The notes under the pieces were generated by a model. That model ran no database searches and was not told the origin of the DNA. It saw only the letters and a list, made by a program, of their open reading frames with translations. A stretch of DNA of 64,000 nt from Paraconiothyrium sp. Pb-2020. Taxonomy: Eukaryota > Ascomycota > Dothideomycetes > Pleosporales > Didymosphaeriaceae. Positions within the stretch are counted from its first letter, which is position 1. Each line of letters starts with the position of its first letter. The stretch spans positions 868,001 to 932,000 of the forward strand of contig JAJUBI010000005.1 of assembly GCA_022419385.1 (NCBI GenBank), given 5' to 3'. This document shows positions 32,200 to 42,624 of the stretch, one piece after another. The position numbers and the translations under genes were made by a program.

Positions 32200-34507
32200 A
32201 TGTCTGGTCTTGTCTATTACGGTTCCTGGATCAACTGGAGTCGTGGAAAGTATGATGGGGCAACAATGACTCTCACACCACGCAACGCTGGCCTCCTCAT
32301 CGCCTTCTTGGCCATCTTCGTCTCGGTCGCTGGCGGCAGCCTGTGGAGAATCATCGCATTCGTTCTTCATCAACGACGAGTCGCGAAAGAACCTCGGGAT
32401 GGTCTACATTATCAGCAGCAGGTCATTTTGAGAAACGCAGCAACGCCTGGCGTTGCTTCTTGGCAGCTGCTATGGCTTGTCCCACCCTGGCGGAGGATAT
32501 CGAAACGACCCCTCTGGAAGTCTCTCCCTGTTGTACTACTTGCGCTCGTGAATCTCTCAGCATTCTTTGCCGCCGGTATACTGGTTGCTGAAGTTACGCG
32601 GACCGCGGGGTCGGAGTTTCTTGTGCGGTCTGCCAACTGTGGCAATTGGACTATCGATGACACGAGACTCGTGTACGGTTTCACGACCAAGACTCAGAAC
32701 GACACCGTCAGCGCGGCGACCTATGCACGGGCTTGTTATGGAGGTCCTTCAGCTGCTCTCGAGTGCAACCAATACAAAGTCAAGTCCCTGCCATACACCA
32801 TTAGCGAGACGGAACCGTGCCCGTTCGACAAGAAGATGTGTCTGAACAAGATCCCAGTACTGTCATTAGACACTGGCAACATGTCGTCGCATGACCATCT
32901 CGGCATCAATGCTCAAAAGAAAGACCGTATACTCTACAGAAGGAAGACAAGTTGTGCCCCTATCATAAGCGACGGATTTTTTACTTCATTCAATTATACC
33001 GATATAGCGAATGCATCTCTCGGTGACTTTAGAGGGAGTGACGGAGATGTTCTAGATTTCTACAATTATGGAGGGACAGTCCACATTGATGGGAGCAAGG
33101 CCGACAATTTCACCTTCGCGTACAACGAACGAATGGCCGCCGTTGGAACTGGCTACGCCTTGTCGTGAGTTGCCCTGCACGCTGTTGAATTCACGCTAAC
33201 GTGAGGGGCAGGGCAAGCGATTATAGTTTTGGCTCTCAAAATCTGTGGCAACCCGATAAAGCCCTCCGTCGCGATGATGCAGATGTGTCACTGATGTTCC
33301 TTATGGCGAATGACATACGCTACTATGGTCAAGTCGAAGATCCTATCTTTCAAGCAACAGGGGAACTCTTCACGATCCTCGATGCTGGTCAAAATGTAAC
33401 GATATACACGTCCGATTACTTTGTGAACCCTTTAGCATGCATCGACCAGCATCAGTTTTGCAACCCTTCGAATGAGAAATGTACGAAGTTGGATGCATAC
33501 AGTCCGGCCGTTATCGCTGCCCAAAAGGATTTAGAGTACAACCCAATGCAATACGGTACAGTATCGACACTGTCACTTGACCTGTATCTTTCCACAATTT
33601 CGCAGAGTAAGCTGCCTCAAAATGAAATAAAATGAAGTCTCGCTGACGATGTGTAGGTATCGGTGGACGAGGTAGCTCTGCGCTTCGAGCACAAGAGCTT
33701 GTTACTGGACTTTTCTCTGGGCCCCTGCCTAAAGACCAATGGAAGAAAGAAGTATGTGCTGCAGCCTTTCGTGAAGTCACAAGCTCATGCTCGCAGGTCG
33801 AATACTGGTTCACAACAGGTCTCAGCAAGGTACAAAAGTACTTCGTCGACTACGCATCTGGCCCAAGCAACGTCTTGAATGGTACCCACATATCCAAGCC
33901 TTACGATGCACCATCACGTCAACTTTGCGAGAGTCAAATTATCAAGGTACCACCCGGTTCTAACGCCACCTCCTTCTCCACTTTAGGTGTAGCTATCATC
34001 CTGACAGTGGGCGGTCTGGTCATCCTTGCTCATGTTATTTTGGAGTACATCGTAGCCAATGTCGTACCTACTAAGAATTACAAATTGGTCCGATGGGCAC
34101 TGGACGACAAGCTGCAGCTCCAGCGCCTTGCGTTTGAAGGTGCAGGTGTGGGCTCATGGAATGCTGGTATAGGAGCTGTTCCCACTACAAAACGTACACA
34201 AACATTTGGAATGGAGATGGGCGGGGACAGGAGGCATCCTACAATGACATTTACCGATGACGATGAGGAGAAAAGGGCTGGCGCTGTCCTCGTGGATGAC
34301 GCTGGATCTGTCAGATCCCACTCATTTTCTACATCGAAAGGAAGCGGCAGGACCTGGCCTACAGCAAGCTTGCAAAGGGTCGAGTCCATCCAGATCCCAC
34401 CGATACGGTTATTCGAGGATGATCAAGAAGTGTGGCCGCTGGTGCGGGATACGACGGATAATCCGTACAGTTGGGGTGGGGGCACAGCACGCTTCGAGTC
34501 CCGATGA
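32200..34507 (+). CDS. Large fungal membrane protein with glycosylated ectodomain
   Basis: Exons 32200..33164, 33212..33606, 33657..34507, all in phase; 736 residues. Three hydrophobic segments: residues ~30-54 (LLIAFLAIFVSVAGG), ~108-130 (VVLLALVNLSAFFAAGILVA) and ~563-587 (VAIILTVGGLVILAHVILEY). Between the second and third lies a ~430-residue domain with many N-glycosylation sequons (NWT, NDT, NMS, NYT, NAS, NFT, NVT, NGT, NAT) and cysteines, so this part is probably extracellular. The ~150-residue C-terminal tail is charged and Ser-rich. The block DGLHYQQQVILRN after helix 1 recurs, as I remember it, in a large orphan family of Pezizomycotina. Function unknown. Confidence 0.8.
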
Positions 34508-35254
34508 CCTTGAGGAGCACTGTCCACGAGGTGATCTTTCTTCCGTGACGAATTGTTCTTTTATCATGATACCACCTTCGTTGTCGATACCTATAGACTT
34601 TAACTGTTTCTGTTCGTACAAAGTTGTTATTAGCTAATAGAGGTACCGGTTGAAGTACAAGCTCTCCGACACAGGCTATTCCTCCAGTGGTCCATCGACG
34701 ATTATGCTCAATTGCAAAGATGACGGTAAAACATGGCTATCCACAGCTAATCTTGTCATCAACGAGGACCGGAATAGCTAACGCAGCTGGGCCTTTTGTA
34801 TGTATTGCGATAGCGTAAAGAAATCAAGCATGGAAGTGTTCAACACAGTTGATCGGCTATGATACACGGCATATACAATCAATTGGAAGAATACCCTGAA
34901 TGCGTGTGAGCAGCTGTAGAGATGTTGTTGGGGCGAGAGCTAAACCCACGTCTTCTGTGTCGCACGATCCCATAACGGCAAGGCCAACCTCCGCGCGTCG
35001 TTTACCGACAGGGAAACAGCGACACCTCAAAGCTCAGAGACTTGCCTGAACAAGTAAAGTCTAAGTCCCTCGCAGAGTTGTCATCGCCTCAGAAAGTTCT
35101 AGGCCATAGGCTTCGATAAGGGGTCTTGTATCGAATAATATTTCTAGCTGAAACAATAGTACAACCTCGACGTCTTGTTCATTCTCTTACTTCTTCTCGT
35201 CCACTTACCTCTTGAATATCATTCATCCTCTCCGTCCAAAAACATATCCACATC
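34508..35254. other. Intergenic region
   Basis: 747 bp; the right 90 bp are CT-rich, like a fungal leader, before the next gene. Nothing else seen. Confidence 0.5.
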
Positions 35255-35861
35255 ATGATAGGGGCAGCAGACGTCGAAGCTTGGGAGGACCTTCATGACG
35301 CCATCCTGTCTATCACTTCAGACCGGCTCCGCACGGTTTTCACGGAGATATGTCTCGAAGAACCAACAGCTTTTAAGGCTGCCTACGAAAGGTTGCTTGT
35401 AGATGTTGGTGGGAACTTGGATGTCGGCGATACAGAAGACGATGAGTCTGCATCAGAAGCCGAAGTCAAGTCTGTGCGACCCCACAGAGTGATGCAAGCA
35501 CCACCTAGCACCAAACGTAAGCGATACGAGATCTGCGACCAATGCGACAAAGAGTATGATGTGGTCGCCAACACCAAGAACTCTTGTGCCTATCATACCG
35601 GTACGTTACGATGTAAGGCATTGGTATAGCGAAAATAAATCTAACCTGGGGTCAATTGCAGGCGAGTTAGAGGTTGACGATGATGGAGACGTTTGGGCAG
35701 ATCATGACGAAAACATTCATGGGACGATCGACTCTGATGACATGCGTAAAGAGGTTCCGGAAGGTTTCAAGTGGGAGTGTTGCAATAGATTGGGGGATAA
35801 GACAGGGTGCAAAAGGGGACCTCATCGACCGAAGGAGGCCAAGCGGAGGAAGGTGTACTAA
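35255..35861 (+). CDS. Small Cys-containing hypothetical protein (C2H2-like)
   Basis: Exons 35255..35600 and 35662..35861 (61-bp intron, acceptor TTGCAG); 181 residues. The N-terminal part is acidic; a basic patch (STKRKRYE) precedes CDQCDKEYD, then CAYHTGELEVD, and finally KWECCNRLGDKTGCKRGPH and a Lys/Arg C-terminus (KEAKRRKVY). The spaced Cys and His (CxxC, CxxH, then CC and C with H) suggest one zinc site like that in several fungal proteins annotated only as C2H2-type. The two basic clusters may be nuclear localisation signals. Role unknown. Confidence 0.75.
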
Positions 35862-37296
35862 GGAGTGGGCATGATTTGTGTTCGCGTACCAGAGTAGGAT
35901 TATGCGCAGTGTGCAGACCCTATAGTTGTATTTAATCTTGAAAATGAGATAGCCCGTATCCTAATGATAGACATTCGGCGGGCCGGTCGCAATCCGTATC
36001 AATCATCCCCATGCTCAAAGATTTCGGGTCTTCCATGAATTATCTCATGACTATATAAGTAACATGGAGCACTTCAAACACGGAACTGGAGTTGCACTCT
36101 ACATTAGACAGAGGAATTAATGTATTGGCTTGTGTCGCTAGCTGCTGAATCCACGCCGATTATGGGCTGATAGGTATGCAGGTATAGCATATTACTGAAT
36201 TTGTCCTCAAACCTAGGTAATACCATATCTACGCTCGTACAACACAGATGCCTATACCTCTGTTTCCCATTTGCCGGTCTTATCGCCTTGCTTATCGCAA
36301 CCGTCCGTTGACGGTGGTGTTCTACTCTAATTGACTATGCAATCCTACCTCTCGTACGGGAGCATCAGCTTTCCTTTACCTCGGGATCTTCCTTTCGTAT
36401 CTCTTTGATCTCAGGTTCAAAATCAGACCGATCACTATCAAATGCGTCGTGTACCCATTAATCTCTAAAGTGCCTGCGACAGATGACTTGCCATCTCCTA
36501 ACGTCTTTCTCAGATTTTCTATGGTTACTTTGTGTGGTCCTTGCTTGGGGGGCTGGAGTGAGTATCGAGATGAGGTCACGCGCTCTGTTTGGTTGGGAGA
36601 TGAGGCTGAGGAGTACAGTGCGAAGACGTTCCGGAGTCACGGAGTGAACCGCTTTTTCCCAGAATGGCTTAGGCCATGGGAAGCATTCCTGACAGCGTTG
36701 ATGGTAGGAGTCGTTAAGTGGTACATAGGGAAGTTATAAAGTCGACGTATCTGTGTGCTGGAGTTACCTCAATGGTTTGACTTTGGGACACGCTTCGAAG
36801 GCAACCTCAGGGTTGAGATACGAGCCAATCCAATGCGCAGGTAGCACATTTCCCCCACAAGCTATTGGATCTGCACCGTAGATACGACTCACCTCACTGA
36901 TGATAGTAACGAATCAATCCAAAATCGTCACCTCTGCCTCATGGTTGGCTATTCGCTAACCTCCTCTTTGTATCTATTTCGCAGCTCGTCTCTTAGGGAG
37001 CTCCGCGAGAGCGAAATTGAAGTTCAAATTGACCATCTGAGTGACCCACGAGAGACCTTGGACGAGAACGACTGTACGATCGGAGGTATTAGCGGGTAGG
37101 GCGAGTCACCAACACGTTTGTTTCCGTCAAGGAAGCTGCATGAGCGCGTCTTGTTGTCAAATATACAGTATGAAATTCCTGAAAGCCTCTATAGACACGT
37201 CCTACTGTACATCGTGTTCTGCACAGAGTCAAGCACCCCTGTGTCGCCTCCCTCCCCCCCCTCACACCGCTCACATAACTGACACCTATGGTCTAA
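35862..37296. other. 1.4-kb region without a confident gene
   Basis: Frames of 60-96 codons at 36376-36739 on both strands overlap one another, and none resembles a family. The rest is AT-rich spacer and the 3' flank of MIC10. Confidence 0.45.
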
Positions 37297-37818
37297 TCAC
37301 TCGGAGACCGTCTTTTGGGGGTGCCGTTCTCGCTTGAATGACTGCAAATTGTTAGTTATCCGAGAGTTTACTTACGGTCGATCCACTGACGCTGTCGCAT
37401 TCTTCCCAAGCCCGTCCGGCACCGAAACCGAGGCCAACCCACGCGGGCCACGCGCGGCGCTTAAAGAGGAGGACGGAGAAGACGATACCGAACGAAACGC
37501 CGAGACCGGAGCGGATGAGCATGGAGGAGAGGCAGCGGTCCCACTACAGTAAATGTGTTAGCATGTACCTGGACATGTGAAGGGTAGCTCCAAGTCAAGC
37601 AGGCGCGTGAGCCTCCTCGAGTCGCAATTGGCCTCTAGGAGTCCTTCAAGCGTGTTGATACATGTCGCGCAGTTGTAACTCGAGTTCGGAAAGCGTGTCG
37701 ATGATTATGGGCTCGGGTGTAGTACCTTCTCGTTAAGCAGAGCTTCGCTCAAAGGGCGGGTGGTACGCGGGATGGGCGCCACGGGCTGCGCAGCGGGCTC
37801 GGGAGTTTTGTCGACCAT
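37297..37818 (-). CDS. MIC10: MICOS complex subunit MIC10
   Basis: Core subunit of the mitochondrial contact site and cristae organising system; it bends the inner membrane at crista junctions. Three exons: 37726..37818, 37376..37543, 37297..37341; 101 residues, normal length. After a Pro-rich start come RPLSEALLNEK and WDRCLSSMLIRSG, then two membrane segments carrying the family's glycine motifs: SGLGVSFGIVFSVLLF in the first and WVGLGFGAGRAWEECD in the second, with positive KRR between them. The last exon (SFKRERH through SE) rests on a branch CTAAC and acceptor TTGCAG; without that splice the protein would end a few residues differently. Divergent from URB2, starts 229 bp apart. Confidence 0.93.
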
Positions 37819-38047
37819 GGTGGAATGTCTTGTGCGGTCGATTGGGCTTTCCGGTGCCGTTATCGACGTGTTTGGGAGAGATGACGCGGGATGTTTATTG
37901 CGTTGTGCCTGGTTTCCATGCGGAAAAGCATCGGGAGAGCCCGAGCTTGCAAGTTGAAGTCCGTGCGTCAATTTTTCCAGAGGAAAGAACTCCCCGCTGC
38001 AACTTCCACTTCGTGCCACCGCCTCCATAGAGAAGCGAAACAACAAG
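37819..38047. promoter_or_regulatory. Shared divergent promoter, MIC10 / URB2
   Basis: 229 bp between start codons, the shortest divergent promoter here among confident genes. It links a mitochondrial and a nucleolar growth gene. No TATA box, as expected of housekeeping promoters. Confidence 0.55.
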
Positions 38048-41000
38048 ATGGCTACGGCGTCTCAGGTAAGTTGTGTGTCTTGGACTGAAGATTCAGAAGA
38101 TAACAGCGTGTTACAGGTTACTACGAGCCTTCCAGCGCCGACGCGGCCACGGTTACAAGCCATCAACCAGGACTATACCGACCTGAACGAGCAGATACAC
38201 CAGGCCACCCATATCATTGGCCTTCCCGATGACTGGGACACTTTGACTGGCCATGCGCGCTCAAAAACTGCGAAGCGCGTTGTCGGCGCAAGAGCAGACT
38301 GGGTTTTGCGGTGGATCCTCGAAAAGATGAAAGATACAGCAGATGGTGGCGCACAGGCGCGGGCGAGCGCAAAGGCATGGAAGCTCGTTGATTGGATGAT
38401 CGAGATCCTCCCGGTCTCCCGGTGTGCACCACATCTGAGAGATGCAGGTTTCCTGACCATTCTGGAAAAGGTGCTGGAAGAGAGATACAGCGCCGATGCC
38501 ACGATCCAGCTACCAGTGCAACAAGGCAGTCACCCACGAGATGATTCCAGCGAGACAGTACAGGAAGACCTACAGCCCTCACGCAAACGAAAACGAGGCT
38601 CCGGCGCAAGCACGCCTTCCAAGAGAACCGCCATCGAATCTGCTGGCTCTCTCGCACTATTCCACGCTGTGACTACCACGGTTCGGTCAATACGAGACAA
38701 AGGCGATGGGCAGGGAAAGAGCGAGGGCACAATCCAATCGGAGCATATGAAGATGGTCTTGAGAACAGAAAGTGCACAAGCAGCGAGGATTCTCAAGCAT
38801 TGGCTGAGCGCGGTCGAGCGGATTTACTCGTCCAAACAGGGTGCATCAAGACTTGGTGATTATCTGGATCTCTCATTGGTCGTGGAGATTTGGGAGCTGC
38901 GCGCTATTGACGGCAAGGACAAGTCTGGTGCTTCCGTGGAACAATTCTCGACTGAGTGCCTGATACCAAGCCTGCTTCTCTCGCAAGCACTACACCAGCC
39001 AATAACAGATGGTTCCAAACAATCTGATTACAGCGCTACGTTGTCCATCCTGGATCGATTGATCGCCAAGCACATCCTTATGCCGTCACGAACGGCCTTC
39101 TTCAATGCTTCGACCGACAAAGGTACGAAGCAGCACGAACGGAGTGCAGAGCTTTTGTCTAGCAGTCTGGAACCACTCAGTGCAAAACTACTTCAGGCTG
39201 CCCAAATTCAAGATAGCGGCGTCGAACTGCCGGCCTACTTTGCGCCCTTGTTTGCCGCTGCTCCACACTTGCTCCACCTTATCATCCGCTCTTCGCCAGC
39301 GCGTTCGCCAAAAGCCAGGACCATAGAGAAACCATGGATCCAGGCTTCACTGGTAACTATTGCACAGTGTGTAGGGTGCTCATTGGCGCCTCCAGAGTTT
39401 GCAGCTCCCAGAGCGTCCATTGCCGCAATCAAGGAGTGTATCACTATATTGGCTTCACACAATGTCAATATAGATACACAGGTGCTCCGAGATCTCTTTT
39501 GGTTCCATTCTGGCCTCAAATATCCTCTGAACCAGAAGAAATGCGTCAACTGGCCGCTGATTGCAGCTCTGGTCCACACCGATGCGTCGATCTTTCTAGT
39601 CGACCCGAAAGCAGCTCCTTCGTCACCCGACGGAAGACCAACTGATTTCGCTGCTTTCTTGTTCGAGCACGTCTCGGCAGCTAATGTCGAGAGCCACAAC
39701 CTTGATGATGACGATAGAATGGACGTCGACGATGGCGATCATACAGCAGTCGCTCGCGCATTTCTAGGTCCAGATGAAGTGTTTTCAAAAAATGACTTGA
39801 TTCAGAACGTCGTTGTACCAATTATACATGCCTTTTCGCGGAACCGCCAGCTACTCAAATTCATAGAACTGTGGGACAATGAATTGCGCAGAACAGTGCC
39901 CGCTAGTCGAGATGCGTTGACCGAAATGCAAACCCGAATCTGGGAGGACCGACACCTGATTCTAGCTCTGGCCGAAGTATTTGAGCAGTCTTTAACTCTT
40001 ACACAAGTAACGACCCTCTTCCAGAAGCATGCCGAACGATTGAAGCAATTCACGAAAAAACATCCAAAGAAGGCTCTAAGCAGTGCTGTGATCATTCAAG
40101 CAATGCTCCGTTCCATCACATCGGACGAGATCATCGAGGCGTTACGGCCAGCCATGCTCACTGTGTGGAAGGTTTACGAGGAGTGGGTTCAACTTGACGG
40201 TCCAAGCCAATCCCCAGCCCTTGAAATGGCTTGGGTATCCCTTTGTTTCCTGTTGAGACATCTATGGCCGATTTATTTCCATGAGTCTGCAGTACTTCAG
40301 GAAGAACTCATTCAACCGTTGCTCGATAGAGCATCGAAGGACGCTAATTCAGCGCGTAAGGAGGAACCCAATCGACGTCTTCCATCGTCGTGTCGAACGG
40401 CCGCTGTCATCTTCGTTTTCGTTGCCTGCGATCATCTGCATACGGTGCCTGACACAGCAGAGATCGTTCACAAGAGGTTGCAAAAGACCTTGAAAGCCAT
40501 AGGACCCAGCCAAATAGAACCACAGGAGCTGTTCACCACCTTGGAATTGTTCTGCACAGAATATGCGCAGCTACTCACCGCTTTTGACGTAGACGCTACA
40601 CAGAAGGTCCTATCTCGACTGTTGGAAACCATATCTAAGTTTGACGTGCAATTGGGCGGTCCACTCATAGAGACACTGTCAGCCTCCGTGTTCAAACAGG
40701 GCAACGCCATTGTCGAAGCGTCCTTTGTCTCTGTGCTATTGAACGTCCTCGATCAAACAGATGAGAACTTGCACACGAGTTCCATTGATGCTCTTCTACA
40801 TATATCTCCTTCATCTCTTTCGCGGGAGCAAAGAGAGGCTGTACTAGACAAGCTTCTAGGTTTGCTAAAAACTGCACCCACAGCTGCCGCGCCGATACTG
40901 AATATCATGGTCAACCTCATGCAACTTCCGAACGCTACCGCAAAAATCTCAGCAGACGGTAACGCACTATTCAACATTGCAAACGCATTACATGAAGCTA

Positions 41001-42526
41001 AAATGGAATTTCTTCCCGTCACCCAGCTATTGCAGGATCTGGTGCAGATGACTCTTGGCCATCTCACACCGAATAGAGATCAAGCACAGAACAAGGTCTT
41101 CTTCACGCAATTCGGAGATCAGGTCGCCTCTGCTCTGAAGGAATCCAAGACGTGTTCTCCGGCAAAGCTTGCTGTACTTGGCGGAACATTGCTCGCAACA
41201 CAAGAATGGGGATCCCTCCTGCCTCCCAAGCGATATCTTGAATTTTTGGGCAACGCTATCAACAAATGGTCCGCCTCGCAAAAGACTGTGTTAGGCGCTT
41301 ACAATCAAATACCACTGTCGGTGCTACGTAAGGATGACGACCTGTTCGACTCGGCACGAAAGCAGCTTCAGCAATGGATCGATGTCCAATGTCCCACAAA
41401 TCCGTTGATGAGCACGGAGATGCTCCCGATCGATTTATGGCCTACTGTCTTTGCAGCCATTGCAAAATATCAGCTCTATCAAGGTCTTGGGGGCACGATT
41501 TGGCTTCTCGAGCTTGCATCCAAACTACTCGGAAACTCTTCAATCCGGCAAAACGACTCACAATTACTGCAGAGCATAAGAGAAACGTTCGCACCACTGA
41601 AGGCCTCGGAGAAGCTGAGCGGTGCATACTACTGTATCTCAATCCCAAAGGACGGCATACCGCCCCAGGTCGCTCATCAACTTCTTCATTCGGTTGTAGC
41701 TTCCATGGACGATAGTGAAGAAGTCGAAGCCGATCTCAAGGAGAAAAAGATGGCTCTGTTACCCCAAATCTGTTCCCTGTTGAGCGAGGCCCGGGGTGAT
41801 GCGGCCTTTAACGCACTGCTCGACAACCTTAACACCATCCTTCTCCACAAACCCAACATGAGCTCTCAGCACAACATTGAGTGTGTCCTCACTACACTTC
41901 TAAAGTTGGCCACGCGAAGCAGCCCTCGTCTCTCTCCTGCTCACGCACCCGCGATCTATGGTCGCCTCTGCGAAACAGCGCGCCTCGTTCTGCTCCTCCA
42001 CCGCGGCCGTATAGGAGGCCGCTTCCACCTTCTTCTCCCTGTGCTTCAGAGCCTTCTCCTTTGTCTCTTCATCCCAAATCCCAACCGCGGCGCCGCTCTG
42101 CCTCCCTGGCTAGACTCTCCTTCGCCCGCAAACCCAACCCGCCTTACTGCCACCAACGCAGCACAATATACCCACCTCCTCAGCACCCTCTGCTCACCCA
42201 CGCAATCCTCTGTCCAGCGCACGCGGAGCGCTACTACACTAAACGACCCCATCAAAGCCGCGCGCGAGTATGCATCGCAGTACGTGTATCCACTGCTGAG
42301 CTCGTTCTGCCGATTCCAGTTGTACGGCAGGCTGGATGCAGAGGTCAGGGAGAAGCTAATGCCGGGAATCTGGGAGATTCTGAGTATTGGACAGCTGAAC
42401 AAGGATGCCATTGAAGCCATGTTTGCGGGACTGGGCAAAAGCGAGAGGGATGTGTGGAGAGGAGTTTGGGGCGAATGGGTCAGAGTGCATGGGCGGAAGG
42501 AGCGCAAGGTTAAGGAGGAGCGGTGA
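38048..42526 (+). CDS. URB2: Nucleolar pre-ribosomal assembly protein URB2/NPA2
   Basis: Needed for early steps of 60S ribosomal subunit assembly and 27S pre-rRNA processing in the nucleolus. Exons 38048..38065 and 38117..42526. The 51-bp intron (donor GTAAGT, acceptor TTACAG) keeps frame and has no stop, so a retained form would gain 17 residues. About 1475 residues, consistent with the family (yeast Urb2 is somewhat shorter). Mostly helical-repeat like; the C-terminal ~200 residues are the recognisable Urb2/Npa2 domain: LVLLLHRGRIGGRFHLLLPV, LLCLFIPNP, a His/Leu-rich TLCSPT segment, EYASQYVYPLLSSFCRFQL, and a Lys/Arg tail. An acidic/basic patch near residue 165-180 (PSRKRKRG) is a likely nuclear signal. 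Confidence 0.9.
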   Translation: MATASQVSCVSWTEDSEDNSVLQVTTSLPAPTRPRLQAINQDYTDLNEQIHQATHIIGLPDDWDTLTGHARSKTAKRVVGARADWVLRWILEKMKDTADGGAQARASAKAWKLVDWMIEILPVSRCAPHLRDAGFLTILEKVLEERYSADATIQLPVQQGSHPRDDSSETVQEDLQPSRKRKRGSGASTPSKRTAIESAGSLALFHAVTTTVRSIRDKGDGQGKSEGTIQSEHMKMVLRTESAQAARILKHWLSAVERIYSSKQGASRLGDYLDLSLVVEIWELRAIDGKDKSGASVEQFSTECLIPSLLLSQALHQPITDGSKQSDYSATLSILDRLIAKHILMPSRTAFFNASTDKGTKQHERSAELLSSSLEPLSAKLLQAAQIQDSGVELPAYFAPLFAAAPHLLHLIIRSSPARSPKARTIEKPWIQASLVTIAQCVGCSLAPPEFAAPRASIAAIKECITILASHNVNIDTQVLRDLFWFHSGLKYPLNQKKCVNWPLIAALVHTDASIFLVDPKAAPSSPDGRPTDFAAFLFEHVSAANVESHNLDDDDRMDVDDGDHTAVARAFLGPDEVFSKNDLIQNVVVPIIHAFSRNRQLLKFIELWDNELRRTVPASRDALTEMQTRIWEDRHLILALAEVFEQSLTLTQVTTLFQKHAERLKQFTKKHPKKALSSAVIIQAMLRSITSDEIIEALRPAMLTVWKVYEEWVQLDGPSQSPALEMAWVSLCFLLRHLWPIYFHESAVLQEELIQPLLDRASKDANSARKEEPNRRLPSSCRTAAVIFVFVACDHLHTVPDTAEIVHKRLQKTLKAIGPSQIEPQELFTTLELFCTEYAQLLTAFDVDATQKVLSRLLETISKFDVQLGGPLIETLSASVFKQGNAIVEASFVSVLLNVLDQTDENLHTSSIDALLHISPSSLSREQREAVLDKLLGLLKTAPTAAAPILNIMVNLMQLPNATAKISADGNALFNIANALHEAKMEFLPVTQLLQDLVQMTLGHLTPNRDQAQNKVFFTQFGDQVASALKESKTCSPAKLAVLGGTLLATQEWGSLLPPKRYLEFLGNAINKWSASQKTVLGAYNQIPLSVLRKDDDLFDSARKQLQQWIDVQCPTNPLMSTEMLPIDLWPTVFAAIAKYQLYQGLGGTIWLLELASKLLGNSSIRQNDSQLLQSIRETFAPLKASEKLSGAYYCISIPKDGIPPQVAHQLLHSVVASMDDSEEVEADLKEKKMALLPQICSLLSEARGDAAFNALLDNLNTILLHKPNMSSQHNIECVLTTLLKLATRSSPRLSPAHAPAIYGRLCETARLVLLLHRGRIGGRFHLLLPVLQSLLLCLFIPNPNRGAALPPWLDSPSPANPTRLTATNAAQYTHLLSTLCSPTQSSVQRTRSATTLNDPIKAAREYASQYVYPLLSSFCRFQLYGRLDAEVREKLMPGIWEILSIGQLNKDAIEAMFAGLGKSERDVWRGVWGEWVRVHGRKERKVKEER

Positions 42527-42624
42527 GATCAGCGGCAAGCTAAGTCTATGCAGATGCAAATATAACAGATGGCCCGTAGGCATGGTATCATCATCATCCT
42601 GTCCTTCGATCATATACAATTCTT

